A DNA stretch of 38,805 bases from an uncultured Candidatus Saccharibacteria bacterium (GTDB lineage Bacteria; Patescibacteriota; Saccharimonadia; Saccharimonadales; Saccharimonadaceae): contig CAMOIR010000002.1 of the NCBI GenBank assembly GCA_946616455.1, forward strand, positions 1 to 38,805, in the 5' to 3' direction. Below, piece by piece: positions 1-8,418 of the stretch (position 1 is its first letter; every line of letters begins with the position of its first letter). A program made the translations under genes and the position numbers. The notes under the pieces are model-generated. The model had not been told where the DNA came from. It worked only from the letters and a program-made list of their open reading frames with translations, and made no database searches.

Positions 1-8
1 GCGCACCA
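1..8 (+). other. Possible 3' tail of a tRNA cut by the window edge
   Basis: The window opens with GCGCACCA, which has the form of the last acceptor bases, discriminator A and encoded CCA of a tRNA. A strong hairpin follows at once. The only complete tRNA in the window (18084-18168) also encodes its CCA, so this reading is plausible. Only 8 bases are visible, and the same octamer recurs at 186-193, so it may instead be one copy of a direct repeat. Confidence 0.3.
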
Positions 9-51
9 TAGGAATAAAAATAGACCCGAAGGGTCCTATTTTTATTCCTAT
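8..51. terminator. Near-perfect 20-bp hairpin, bidirectional terminator candidate
   Basis: Bases 8-27 pair with 31-51 around a GAA loop, with one bulged C. The stem is AT-rich outside and GC-rich at the tip, so each strand has a U-rich side. It would end a transcript (perhaps a tRNA) entering from the left. Its 3' arm overlaps the TATAAT at 49-54 that appears to drive the next RNA. Confidence 0.6.
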
Positions 52-54
52 AAT
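49..54 (+). promoter_or_regulatory. -10 box for the 61-228 RNA candidate
   Basis: A perfect TATAAT ends 6 nt before base 61, exactly where the 9-bp closing stem of the predicted RNA begins. No good -35 is seen 17 nt upstream. Confidence 0.45.
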
Positions 55-185
55 GTATCATGACTAGACGAGAACGTCAGTTCGACCGGCGTAGGAGGTG
101 AGGGAAAATCTAAAATTTATTTTAGTTTTTCCGAACCGACGCCCGCCGGAAGACTTTTGCGTCAGCAAAAGTCTAGTCTAGTCAG

Positions 186-193
186 GCGCACCA
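186..193 (+). repeat. Second copy of GCGCACCA
   Basis: This octamer is identical to bases 1-8. The two copies are 185 bp apart and flank the hairpin plus most of RNA C. It resembles a duplicated tRNA 3' end (attachment-site style) or a target-site duplication, but chance cannot be excluded at 8 bp. Confidence 0.4.
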
Positions 194-198
194 GTAAG

Positions 199-228
199 TA
201 AAATAAGCCCTACGGGCTTTTTTATTTG
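199..228. terminator. Intrinsic terminator after RNA C, also facing the minus-strand operon
   Basis: AAGCCC (205-210) pairs with GGGCTT (214-219) around TAC. The U-rich run at 218-227 gives a good plus-strand terminator. On the minus strand the hairpin is followed by a weaker T-rich stretch and could end the uvrC-secG-SBP operon. Confidence 0.7.
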
Positions 229-261
229 ACAGTTGGTGTTTAGGTAAACGAGTGATGTCTA

Positions 262-1998
262 TTATGGTGTTTTATTTCTGGTTTCTTTCACCGTTGCCCA
301 ATCAGTGATGTCAGAGAATCTGTCAATCGGTGTCACCAACTTCACATCATTATTGAACGTGCGGGCATTCTTATTGTAATAATAAACCAAGTTTGGTTGA
401 TACAAAGCAATCGCTGGAACATTATTTACCCAGTATTCAAGAAATGCCTCATATTTCTTTTTGCGTAAATCTTCGTCTAAGGTATCTCTAGCTCCAAGTA
501 GTAAATCATCCACCAAGGCGTCTCGATAGTTTGATAAGTTTAGCCCAGAGCTCGATGCTTGTGAAGAATGATAATATGGTAAAAGATCAGGATCTGCACC
601 AAGCTCAATCTCATACACTAAAATATCATACATTCTTTTTGAAATAACGTTGGTGATAAAGTCTTGGTTTTCATCATAAACAATCACATTAGTATTAAAC
701 CCAAGTTTTTTTAGTTCGTCTGCCAAAGTGTGTGTTACATTCGGCAAGAAGCCAGAATTAACCGTTGCGATATTTACATTCGGACTCTCGCCATTTAAGA
801 TTTCAGAAACCTTTGCCTTAGCGGACTCAAAATTGTAGGCTGGCAAGCTTGGATAATTACTTAAGGCAATTTGTGATGACAATAGAGGATAATCCAAAGC
901 TTTGGTATCTGGTGCTTCATTCCTAATCGCCCCCACATTGATCCCTTCTCTTATTGCGATTCTCAAGTCTTTGTTCTTTAAAACTTCACTGGCCGTGTTA
1001 AAAAACACAAATGCCCCAGAGTTCAGGCTGGAAGCCTTCTCGATTAACTGGCCAGAAGAAACACTATTTCTATCTATAGCTGACAGCTCTGCCGTAGCTG
1101 TCACAGAGCCATCATTTAGAGCCTTAATGATTGATTCTTTATCTTCATAAGTATGTATGGCAAAGCTGTTTAGCATGGGGTTACCTTTATAGTATTCAGG
1201 ATTATTGGATAAATAGTATACTTTTTCCTTGGCACTTGCACCAGATTGGATGGCATTAAAAGTAAAAGCACCAGAAGTGATAGGGGTAGTAGAAAAACTA
1301 TCTTCCACCAGAGTTTTAGGGTCTGTATTTTCTAGTATATGTTTTGGAACAACAGGAATGTTTAATGCAGAATCAAAATCAGCATAGGATGAAGGGAGCG
1401 TAAAAACTACTTTGCCATCATCATCTAGCGATACCTTGACGTTAGCTAAATTCGCATTATAAGTAGAAGCTACGGCCGGATTCTTAATAAGATTTACGGT
1501 AAATAAAACGTCTTCACTTGTAACGGGTTCACCGTCTGACCATTTTAAATCGTCTCTTACCGTAACTGTCCAAACTTTACCATCTTCGCTTGGCATAATT
1601 GATTTCGCAAGTCCTATTCCGACATGTCCAGAGCGGTCTATCGTCGAGATGGTGGCGAACATCAATTTACTTAGAACTTTTTCGCTGCTCGTGCTTGCAA
1701 AAAGCGGATTCATTGAATCTACATCTCCAAGAGTAGCTTCTATATAAGTACCACCGGAAACAAAAACATTTTCTGAGTAAGAATCACTAAACCAAAATGC
1801 CTGAGTTACGGCCAGCATGATAATCGCAAGCACCAACATGCTCCATTCCAGGATTAAAAGTTTAATATTAGCAATATGCGAAAATCTTTTGATCAGGTTT
1901 TCTTTAACGTGTTCTTTTCCCTCTTCGCTAACCTTAATTGAGGCCCGAGAGACCTTTTTTATTATTCTTTGCCCACGCTTTTTTCTAGTTCTTTTCAT
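262..1998 (-). CDS. Membrane-anchored ABC transporter substrate-binding protein, family 5 (oligopeptide type)
   Basis: A 578-aa protein. After a basic N-terminus comes one hydrophobic segment at about residues 48-70, then an extracellular SBP family 5 domain. The entry motif YIEATLGDVDSMNPLFA is typical of DppA/OppA-like proteins, as is the later stretch around WSDGEPVTSEDV. The family captures peptides or related solutes outside the membrane for an ABC importer. There is no lipobox cysteine, so anchoring is probably by the uncleaved N-terminal helix. The start lies 1 nt after the secG stop, so the gene is the last of the uvrC-secG operon. No permease or ATPase genes are adjacent; they must lie elsewhere, or the protein serves another uptake route, which would fit a host-dependent organism. 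The ligand cannot be told from sequence. Confidence 0.88.
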   Translation of the reverse strand: MKRTRKKRGQRIIKKVSRASIKVSEEGKEHVKENLIKRFSHIANIKLLILEWSMLVLAIIMLAVTQAFWFSDSYSENVFVSGGTYIEATLGDVDSMNPLFASTSSEKVLSKLMFATISTIDRSGHVGIGLAKSIMPSEDGKVWTVTVRDDLKWSDGEPVTSEDVLFTVNLIKNPAVASTYNANLANVKVSLDDDGKVVFTLPSSYADFDSALNIPVVPKHILENTDPKTLVEDSFSTTPITSGAFTFNAIQSGASAKEKVYYLSNNPEYYKGNPMLNSFAIHTYEDKESIIKALNDGSVTATAELSAIDRNSVSSGQLIEKASSLNSGAFVFFNTASEVLKNKDLRIAIREGINVGAIRNEAPDTKALDYPLLSSQIALSNYPSLPAYNFESAKAKVSEILNGESPNVNIATVNSGFLPNVTHTLADELKKLGFNTNVIVYDENQDFITNVISKRMYDILVYEIELGADPDLLPYYHSSQASSSGLNLSNYRDALVDDLLLGARDTLDEDLRKKKYEAFLEYWVNNVPAIALYQPNLVYYYNKNARTFNNDVKLVTPIDRFSDITDWATVKETRNKTP

Positions 1999-1999
1999 A

Positions 2000-2227
2000 T
2001 TAAGATGGAATGATTAAAAGTCCCAAAATCGACGTCACAAACACAACACAACATATTATAGTGGTAATAAATAGTGATTTTTCTAGTCCACGTCTAGTTG
2101 TATATAATTCCCCAGAGCTACCAAAACCTGCACCAAGTGAGGCACCACGCTGTTGCAAAAGTATTAAGATGACAGACAGAAAAGCCGAAACAAATATAAC
2201 GATTTCTAGAAAATTTCCAAATTCCAT
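2000..2227 (-). CDS. secG: Preprotein translocase subunit SecG
   Basis: 75 aa with two transmembrane helices (about residues 5-24 and 52-72) joined by the conserved cytoplasmic loop containing LLQQRGASLGAGFGSSGEL. The LLQ..ka..GagfGg pattern is the SecG signature. SecG assists SecYE in moving proteins across the inner membrane. The start is preceded by a good SD (AAGGAG). The gene lies 18 nt downstream of uvrC and 1 nt upstream of the substrate-binding protein, all on the minus strand. Coupling secG to an exported solute-binding protein makes sense; its link to uvrC looks incidental. Confidence 0.92.
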   Translation of the reverse strand: MEFGNFLEIVIFVSAFLSVILILLQQRGASLGAGFGSSGELYTTRRGLEKSLFITTIICCVVFVTSILGLLIIPS

Positions 2228-2245
2228 AGTTTATAACTCCTTAAT

Positions 2246-3589
2246 CTATTTTAGCATGTTTTTTCGTTTGAGTAAAGAATGATATGTAATCGCAAAACGA
2301 TGCGCCTCTTCATCGATTCGCGCAATTAACCGTGCAATATGGGAGTTACTAGGTAAATCTAAGCTTTCTAGTCCTTGGTTGTTTCCATGTGATTTACTTT
2401 CAGTAGAAGATGCATAATCTTGTGTCGTCTTACTCTGGGGTATTTGTGGTTTGACTTGTTTTGGAATCACTAATTTTGCCTCAGCATTTCTTGAATGGTC
2501 TCCTGATTTATTTCTTCCAACTAACGGAATATTATATGGTTCCACAAGTGGCAAAATTGCATTAACTTGCGTAATGCCACCATCCAAAATGATTAAATCA
2601 GGAAAATCCCATTCACGGTGTTTTAAACGCCTAGAAATCATTTCTGTCATGCTTTTTAAATCGTCGCTTTTAGACGTACGTATTTTGAATTTACGATATT
2701 CGCTTCTTGCTGCCACCCCATTGATAAACACCACCATGCTCCCAACTGTGTCCTTGCCAGCCTGATGAGATATATCGTATCCTTCTATTCTGCGTGGTGG
2801 ATTTGGTAAATTTAGTACATTTTGTAGTTGCCTCAAAGCTTGATCGGATGAAATATCTAAAAATTCTTTATCCGAGAACACGATTTTCTTTTTTAATTCC
2901 TTCAAACCATACAATTGATTCCTTGCTTCGGAGGCTAGTTCATAATTCCCCTTTGAAGCCTCATCGTACATGGTTTTTTCTAAATCATTTAGCAGTTTTT
3001 TGCGATCGCCCTCTATATAACGAATTAGTTTGCGTAAATTTCGCTTGTAGTCCTTAGCTGTTGTCAGACCAACTTCTATTCCAGGCGTCAAACCCATATC
3101 CGTATCAAGTGTCTTATGGCCGTCATATGGCTTAATATAATACGGAAAAACTCTCCTAAGAAGTCTAATAGCCTTTTCGACAGATGATTTTCCATAAAAT
3201 GGGCCTATATAGGTGGCCTTATCGTCCATTGGCGTTCTAGTAAATGAGATATAAGGCACTTCCTCATTCATGGTAATGCGTACATATGAGACAGTTTTGT
3301 CATCGCGAAGTAGGATGTTCCATTTTGGCATATAACGCTTAATCATCTCCGATTCAAGAAACAATGCATCCATTTCGGTGTCTACTTCAATCCAGTCCGT
3401 GTCAAAGATCTCTTTTACTAAAGCCTCAGTTTTGGTATCCTTGTGTGATTTTTGGAAGTACTGCCGGACACGGTTTTTAAGCACAGCGGCTTTACCTACG
3501 TATATAATCTCCCCAGATTTATTTTTATGAAAGTAAACCCCCGGTGACACCGGGAGCTTACTTAGTTTTTGTTTCAAGGCCTCATTCAT
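2246..3589 (-). CDS. uvrC: UvrABC excinuclease subunit C, short form without C-terminal HhH
   Basis: 447 aa. The N-terminal GIY-YIG nuclease domain (from GVYFHKNKSGEIIYVGKA) makes the 3' incision. A UVR-type helix region follows (about residues 190-225) and then the RNase H-like domain for the 5' incision, with YDISH and ILDGG carrying the expected acidic and His residues. UvrC acts with UvrAB in nucleotide excision repair. Typical UvrC is about 600 aa and ends with tandem helix-hairpin-helix motifs for DNA binding; here the protein stops shortly after HRFAITYHSLL, so that region is absent. The segment between the two catalytic acids also contains a low-complexity insert (around residues 385-410). 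Predicted leaderless: TATAAT ends 6 nt before ATG. Confidence 0.93.
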   Translation of the reverse strand: MNEALKQKLSKLPVSPGVYFHKNKSGEIIYVGKAAVLKNRVRQYFQKSHKDTKTEALVKEIFDTDWIEVDTEMDALFLESEMIKRYMPKWNILLRDDKTVSYVRITMNEEVPYISFTRTPMDDKATYIGPFYGKSSVEKAIRLLRRVFPYYIKPYDGHKTLDTDMGLTPGIEVGLTTAKDYKRNLRKLIRYIEGDRKKLLNDLEKTMYDEASKGNYELASEARNQLYGLKELKKKIVFSDKEFLDISSDQALRQLQNVLNLPNPPRRIEGYDISHQAGKDTVGSMVVFINGVAARSEYRKFKIRTSKSDDLKSMTEMISRRLKHREWDFPDLIILDGGITQVNAILPLVEPYNIPLVGRNKSGDHSRNAEAKLVIPKQVKPQIPQSKTTQDYASSTESKSHGNNQGLESLDLPSNSHIARLIARIDEEAHRFAITYHSLLKRKNMLK

Positions 3590-3595
3590 ACCTTA

Positions 3596-3601
3596 ATTAT
3601 A
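3596..3601 (-). promoter_or_regulatory. Extended -10 of uvrC, leaderless
   Basis: On the minus strand TGT-TATAAT is followed by 6 nt and then the uvrC ATG. No SD is present. The predicted start of transcription coincides with the start codon. Confidence 0.6.
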
Positions 3602-3634
3602 ACACACTTTAATAATAATGTCAAGAATACTTAA

Positions 3635-5287
3635 TTAAAAATCGAATCTTTGTTGTTCATTATATTCGAGTGCATCCAGGAATAATGACTGCATTACCTC
3701 TGAAAAGTCTAAGGCATCGACAGGCTCAGTGACTGTGACATTGGCCGGATATGAAATAGCTAAATCAACTAATAACGTTGTTTTAGAGTTATTATTAGCC
3801 GGAGAGAGACAATCGCAAACCTCATCCTCTGCGCAGTCGCAATCTACGTAGTTATCCTGTTCTTTCTCCATATATAATCGTGTAAAATTATAGTTGTCGT
3901 CTATTTCTACATACACATCTGGAGCATTACTAAATAGTTTATCTACATCAGATTTGTCAACATGGATATTGTTTTCCCATCCCATACAGTCATAGACATC
4001 TTCAAGAAGTTTGGTATTTTGAATTGAATTAATGTAATCTGCAAAGTTCTTGCTGTCAATATTGACTTTGTAGACCTGGTTCCCTTTACTGGATATAGGA
4101 ATATTATCTTTTGATGAGATAATAAATGGATATCTATTATACAATTCCGCTGCACTGTTGCTATTTGTGTTAATACCAGAGATTAGGTTTGTAACACAAG
4201 TTGCTGCCGAATTGCTGATTTCACCTGACAGAGCGTTTAATTCATCTGTAGATATTTTAAGCCACTTGCCGTCAAATTGATCAACTTTGCCTGCAAAATT
4301 TGACATGTAGCCCATAATACTCCAATCGGTTTGTACTGGCTCGCCTAAATCAGACATATCTACGTCTGTATCAATCTGAGTATAGAGTGTTTCGCAATCT
4401 TCACCATCAATACAGTCTACTTCTTCAGTTAAGCAATTCGACTCGCCAAATTCGTCGACTTCGCAATCAACCTCAGTTGTATTGTTGGTTTGCAATGTAG
4501 GCGTAGAATAGGTCCTAAGCGCATTGGCTAGACCATCAATCTTTAGATATAAATCACCATTTGCGGCATAAGCTTCATCAAAATTAAGTGATAAATTGCT
4601 ATCATTAGACATGGTTGCAGTAAGTTTTGCGGCAGAAGTATTAATCAAGGAATTAACAACAATACTGGATTTTAAGTCAACGTTTAGCTTCTTTACCATA
4701 CTATTGCTATCATTAGTTGTCAAACTGATAACTCCATCAAATCCTACATTGCTTGGGGTTTGATTACTCATTAGCTTCTGCATGGCTGCCGCAACGGGGT
4801 CGACTTTGTTTGCGTTCATAGCAATTATTGCTGCTGCTACGCCACCACAAATCGAAACTATAACAATCGCAATAATTGTAGCAATCAAGCCAGTCTTCTT
4901 TTTCTTGACGGGCTGTTGCTCTGGCATAGCCGCCTTCTCCATTGGTCTCGCCATTGGATCCGTAGGCACAGATGCAGAATCTGTAGGTGTCACATCATCA
5001 ACTGGACCAATTGGACCCATCAAATCGATCGGTCCAGCTTGTCCAAACGATTCTGTGGTGTGTGTTTCGTCAACTGATCCTAACTGCTCATTAGGCTGAT
5101 TAAAACGTGCTTCGGCTGATCGTTGCCGTATTGGTCTTACTCCATCAATAGTAGGCATCGGATGCCTCACCGAAGCCGGTGCTTCTTGGATGGGCTCCGC
5201 CGGATTTGCGTCGAGAGTATCCAAATTATCCTTAAATTCCGGAGTTGGATTTAAAGGATTTGGTGTTTCCTCGGGGCTTTCGTTCAT
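3635..5287 (-). CDS. Single-pass anchored surface protein of unknown function with acidic cysteine clusters
   Basis: 550 aa, not recognised. About 130 residues of proline-rich, probably cytoplasmic sequence (with PIDLMGPIGPVDD-like repeats) lead to a basic KKKK stretch and one transmembrane helix at about residues 133-157. The remaining ~390 residues should lie outside. They hold two acidic cysteine clusters, one near residues 273-300 with four Cys and one near 480-495 with DCDCAEDEVCDC. Such clusters suggest disulfides or metal binding, but no family is evident. The start is chosen from an AAGGAGT site 8 nt upstream. It is transcribed divergently from eno. A pilin-associated or adhesive role is possible but unsupported. 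Confidence 0.75.
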   Translation of the reverse strand: MNESPEETPNPLNPTPEFKDNLDTLDANPAEPIQEAPASVRHPMPTIDGVRPIRQRSAEARFNQPNEQLGSVDETHTTESFGQAGPIDLMGPIGPVDDVTPTDSASVPTDPMARPMEKAAMPEQQPVKKKKTGLIATIIAIVIVSICGGVAAAIIAMNANKVDPVAAAMQKLMSNQTPSNVGFDGVISLTTNDSNSMVKKLNVDLKSSIVVNSLINTSAAKLTATMSNDSNLSLNFDEAYAANGDLYLKIDGLANALRTYSTPTLQTNNTTEVDCEVDEFGESNCLTEEVDCIDGEDCETLYTQIDTDVDMSDLGEPVQTDWSIMGYMSNFAGKVDQFDGKWLKISTDELNALSGEISNSAATCVTNLISGINTNSNSAAELYNRYPFIISSKDNIPISSKGNQVYKVNIDSKNFADYINSIQNTKLLEDVYDCMGWENNIHVDKSDVDKLFSNAPDVYVEIDDNYNFTRLYMEKEQDNYVDCDCAEDEVCDCLSPANNNSKTTLLVDLAISYPANVTVTEPVDALDFSEVMQSLFLDALEYNEQQRFDF

Positions 5288-5348
5288 AAAAATAACTCCT
5301 TAATTAATAATACTTATGTTTATTCTAACATAAAATTTTAAAATAGTA

Positions 5349-5354
5349 TATAAT
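5349..5354 (+). promoter_or_regulatory. -10 box of eno, leaderless
   Basis: TATAAT is followed by AAATAT and then the eno ATG. There is no SD, and the sequence between the divergent genes is almost pure AT. Unlike the other leaderless promoters here, it lacks the TG extension. Confidence 0.55.
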
Positions 5355-5360
5355 AAATAT

Positions 5361-6641
5361 ATGGAAAAAAGCATAATCTCAAAAATAAAAGCAAGACAAG
5401 TATTAGACTCTCGCGGTAATCCTACGGTTGAAGCCGAAGTTTTTTTAGAAAACGGTGGCTTTGGTAGGGCGATTGTACCATCAGGTGCTTCTACCGGCTC
5501 GAGAGAAGCCTTAGAGTTACGTGATGGCGACAAAAGTCGCTTCGGTGGAAAAGGAGTTTTAAAAACTGTTTGGAATATCAACTCTTCGATTAACGATGTA
5601 TTGGTCGGTAACACTTCAGATCAAAAAACTGTCGATCAAATCATGGTGGAACTGGATGGTACTGAGAATAAATCAAATCTAGGCGCAAATGCTATTCTGG
5701 CGGTTTCGCTTGCAAACGCCAAGGCAAATGCCAGAGCTAGTAGAATGCCATTTTACCAATACGTTGCCGAGCTTGCCGGTACGACTGAAGAAATGTCTAT
5801 CCCTATGCCGATGATGAATGTTATGAATGGTGGTGCACATGCGTCCTGGTCGACTGATTTCCAGGAATATATGATTATACCTAAAGGAGCTGATAATATT
5901 GCCGAAGCTATTCGCTATGGCGCTGAAGTCTTCCATGCCCTAAAAGAAGTTCTAAAAGAGCGTGATTATCCTACCACAGTTGGTGATGAGGGCGGCTACG
6001 CTCCAAGAGTAAGAGAGGGTAACAATGAACCTTTAGAATGTATCAGGATCGCCATAGAGAAAGCCGGATATAAACTAGGCGAAGATGTCGCGATAGCGAT
6101 GGATATTGCCGCAAGTGAATTCTTTGACAAGGATCACTATGTCTTAAAAACCAATGGCGACTGGAAATCGGCAGATGATCTTATCAACTGGTACACTTGG
6201 ATTATAGATAATTACCCAGTTGTATCTATTGAGGATGGTTTAGCTGAAGATGACTGGAAGAATTGGCAAATAATGACTGAACGGTTAGGTGATCGTATCC
6301 AACTGGTAGGTGATGATTTGTTTGTTACAAATGTAGAATATCTAGAAAAAGGCATTCGTGAAGGCATAGCCAATGCGATTTTGATCAAACCAAATCAGAT
6401 TGGTACTCTCACAGAAACCATCAACGCGGTGCTAATGGCAAAAGGAGCTGGCTATAGGACGGTTATGTCTCATCGTTCTGGTGAAACTGAAGATGTGTCA
6501 ATTGCTCACTTGGCTGTGGGCCTAAACACTGGACAGATCAAGACCGGCTCGCTTTCTCGTTCTGAACGTATTGCTAAATATAATGAGCTTATCCGTATTT
6601 CTGAGACTAATTCTCGCCTCGGACTCGCGAAACCATTTTAA
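5361..6641 (+). CDS. eno: Enolase
   Basis: 426 aa, full family length. It interconverts 2-phosphoglycerate and phosphoenolpyruvate in lower glycolysis; the bacterial enzyme is cytoplasmic and Mg-dependent. The N-terminal motif [15 protein letters not shown], the metal-site stretches [11 protein letters not shown] and [10 protein letters not shown], the catalytic lysine region [13 protein letters not shown] and the signature SHRSGETED are all present. The usual MNIINGGxHAxN motif is [15 protein letters not shown], a mild divergence. It stands alone on the plus strand and converges with the gap operon, which also carries glycolytic genes. The mRNA is predicted to be leaderless. Confidence 0.97.
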   Translation: MEKSIISKIKARQVLDSRGNPTVEAEVFLENGGFGRAIVPSGASTGSREALELRDGDKSRFGGKGVLKTVWNINSSINDVLVGNTSDQKTVDQIMVELDGTENKSNLGANAILAVSLANAKANARASRMPFYQYVAELAGTTEEMSIPMPMMNVMNGGAHASWSTDFQEYMIIPKGADNIAEAIRYGAEVFHALKEVLKERDYPTTVGDEGGYAPRVREGNNEPLECIRIAIEKAGYKLGEDVAIAMDIAASEFFDKDHYVLKTNGDWKSADDLINWYTWIIDNYPVVSIEDGLAEDDWKNWQIMTERLGDRIQLVGDDLFVTNVEYLEKGIREGIANAILIKPNQIGTLTETINAVLMAKGAGYRTVMSHRSGETEDVSIAHLAVGLNTGQIKTGSLSRSERIAKYNELIRISETNSRLGLAKPF

Positions 6642-6648
6642 ATTCTTA

Positions 6649-6692
6649 GTTACCTTTTAAAACGGATTTATGAATCCATTTTAAAAGGTAAC
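6649..6692. terminator. 20-bp hairpin between convergent eno and LOG genes
   Basis: Bases 6649-6668 pair with 6673-6692 with a single A-C mismatch and a 4-nt loop. The symmetrical AT-rich stem could terminate both converging transcription units. The U tract after the stem is poor, so part of the termination signal may be the TTTTAAAA inside the stem. Confidence 0.65.
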
Positions 6693-6709
6693 TTTCTACC
6701 TAAGCGGGT

Positions 6710-7441
6710 CTATGAGTCCATTTTGGGCTGTAGTCCTTTTTCGAAATAACTAGCCTCACGAAAACCATCATAAAAGTTTTCGGAAATTTTTGGATGACCA
6801 ATTTTATTAGCAGCCTTGACGATTTCGTTTAAATCATCAGTTATTGTGAAAATATTTGTATCATTGGCAGCGATAAGCTTTAGCTCGACCATATTGCGAA
6901 TGATTTTATCAAAATTTTTCCAAAAAGCCTTCCCTACTAAAAAGACTGGCATCTTTGGCATTTTGTTTTCCTGCATTAAGCAAAGAATTTCGGATAGTTC
7001 ATCCATAGTACCAAATCCACCTGGAAAGAATACGAAGACTTTTGCCGACATTGCAAGTGATACCTTGCGTGCAAAGAAGTACTCAAATGTAACACAATCA
7101 GTAAGATAGGGATTTGGGAACTGTTCATGACTTAAAGTAATATTGAGGCCAATTGTTCTACCACCAATTTCATAGGAGCCATGCGAGGCGGCCTCCATGA
7201 TACCAGGACCGCCACCTGTCACTACGGCGTGTCCGTTTTGAGCAAGCAATCCACCAAGCTCGTAAGCCATTTGACAGTATTTATTATCTTGAGGTAATCT
7301 AGCGGATCCAAAAATAGTCACACCCTGTGGAAATGATCTTACTATCCGGAGTCCTTGAGTCAAATCCTTTGCGTAAGCATTTGCTCTCTCCAAATCCTCA
7401 ATTGTTAGTTGTTTTAATATTTCTTCAGCACTACTTAGCAT
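6710..7441 (-). CDS. LOG / TIGR00730 family Rossmann-fold nucleotide hydrolase
   Basis: 243 aa. It carries both hallmarks of the lysine-decarboxylase-like LOG family: GGGPGIMEAA near residue 77 and PGGFGTMDEL near residue 141. Characterised members release the base from nucleoside 5'-monophosphates (cytokinin riboside phosphates in plants and some bacteria, AMP-type substrates elsewhere); older databases mislabel them as lysine decarboxylase. The substrate here is unknown. It is the last gene of the gap-rpiB-rpe-pfkB operon, 14 nt after pfkB with its own SD (GGAGAG). Ribose 5-phosphate released by such a hydrolase would feed directly into the RpiB/Rpe reactions encoded upstream, which is an inference from context. 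Confidence 0.88.
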   Translation of the reverse strand: MLSSAEEILKQLTIEDLERANAYAKDLTQGLRIVRSFPQGVTIFGSARLPQDNKYCQMAYELGGLLAQNGHAVVTGGGPGIMEAASHGSYEIGGRTIGLNITLSHEQFPNPYLTDCVTFEYFFARKVSLAMSAKVFVFFPGGFGTMDELSEILCLMQENKMPKMPVFLVGKAFWKNFDKIIRNMVELKLIAANDTNIFTITDDLNEIVKAANKIGHPKISENFYDGFREASYFEKGLQPKMDS

Positions 7442-7455
7442 TTTTTCTCTCCTTC

Positions 7456-8418
7456 TTAGATTTTTTGAATTGGCATTGGATGCAATGATTCCTTGCTGGA
7501 TAGTATGGCTTTATTTGCTCCTATTTTTGACACTACCGAAGTAGAATTAGCCGAAGCAAAAATCAGCGAATCTTTAAATGATTTTTTAGCGGCAAAATGT
7601 GCCAAGAAGCCAGAACCAAAAGCATCTCCGGCCCCAGTCGCATCCTTAACCTTCTTATCCTCATAGATACCAAAACGAAATACTTCCTTGCTATTGCTGG
7701 CAATGCCACCCATTGGCCCATCTGTAATTATTACGGTATTTACGTAATTGTTCAGTCGGTAGAGTAATTCATTTAAAGTGTTCCCATTGACAATCCTAGC
7801 AGCTTCTTCCTTATTGACGTTTAGAATATCGATATATTTTAAAGCATTTGTTAGCTCATCTATGTTTTCTAATTCCCTTACGCCAGGATTAAACATTATT
7901 TTTATGTCCATAGATTTAGCTTTTTTAGCAAAGCGTTTAATAGTATCAAGGTCACCTCTTAAAGTGGTAATATATAACCAGTCTGGCTTAATTAAATCTA
8001 ATTCTTTTTCTGAAAAATTACCGAACTGTTCAGATGCTCCTCTATGCGTCAAAATGGTTCTCTCACCACTTTTGGAATCCAAAAGAATCACTGAAGTGCC
8101 AGTAGCTTTACGTTCCAAAGCGTTGATATAACTAGTATCAACGCCCTCATCATCAAGCTTTTTGACAATTGCAAAACCAGCTGCATCTCTCGCAATATTT
8201 CCTAGAAAAATCACTTCGTGTCCATGTCTAGCAAAAGTAATTGCTGAGTTGACTCCCCCTCCACCAACCTCATAATATATTTTGTCAATATCCACTTTGG
8301 AACCGACTAAGACCTTTCCGAAAATCGCCGACTCGCCAATTGCTGTAGGTGTCAAATCATCATGATCTACTAAATAAATATCTTGTAAAGCTGATCCAAG
8401 CGAAACTATTCTTGCCAT
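7456..8418 (-). CDS. PfkB-family sugar kinase
   Basis: 320 aa with a ribokinase-like fold. The N-terminal VGGGGVNSAITFARHGHEV matches the family's first signature. The C-terminal DATGAGDAFGSGFLAHF holds the anion hole and catalytic base Asp of GAGD. Family members phosphorylate ribose, fructose, fructose 1- or 6-phosphate, adenosine and other substrates, and the sequence does not settle which. The start codon overlaps the rpe stop as TAATG, so translation is probably coupled. In an operon with gap, rpiB and rpe, ribokinase or 6-phosphofructokinase activity are the leading ideas; many CPR genomes lack a recognisable PfkA. Confidence 0.88.
   Translation of the reverse strand: MARIVSLGSALQDIYLVDHDDLTPTAIGESAIFGKVLVGSKVDIDKIYYEVGGGGVNSAITFARHGHEVIFLGNIARDAAGFAIVKKLDDEGVDTSYINALERKATGTSVILLDSKSGERTILTHRGASEQFGNFSEKELDLIKPDWLYITTLRGDLDTIKRFAKKAKSMDIKIMFNPGVRELENIDELTNALKYIDILNVNKEEAARIVNGNTLNELLYRLNNYVNTVIITDGPMGGIASNSKEVFRFGIYEDKKVKDATGAGDAFGSGFLAHFAAKKSFKDSLIFASANSTSVVSKIGANKAILSSKESLHPMPIQKI

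Larger units (their letters stand above)
61..228 (+). ncRNA. Unassigned structured RNA candidate C
   Basis: There is no ORF here, but there is a nested set of helices. A perfect 9-bp closing stem pairs 61-69 with 176-184. Inside it are 75-84 with 132-141 (9 of 10 pairs), a 13-bp arm 103-115/120-132 with one mismatch, and a perfect 10-bp hairpin 151-160/165-174. A CCGGCG/CGCCGG pair (86-91 with 144-149) crosses the second helix and could form a pseudoknot. TATAAT lies just upstream, and a GC hairpin with a U tract (205-227) follows. I see no SRP, RNase P, tmRNA or tRNA signature. An inverted-repeat-rich mobile fragment is the alternative. Confidence 0.5.

Noticed and set aside
140-193. A complete tRNA ending at the second GCGCACCA
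   Set aside because: No GTTCGANNC T-loop precedes it at the right distance and no 5' strand complementary to CAGGCGC exists; the region instead folds into other helices.
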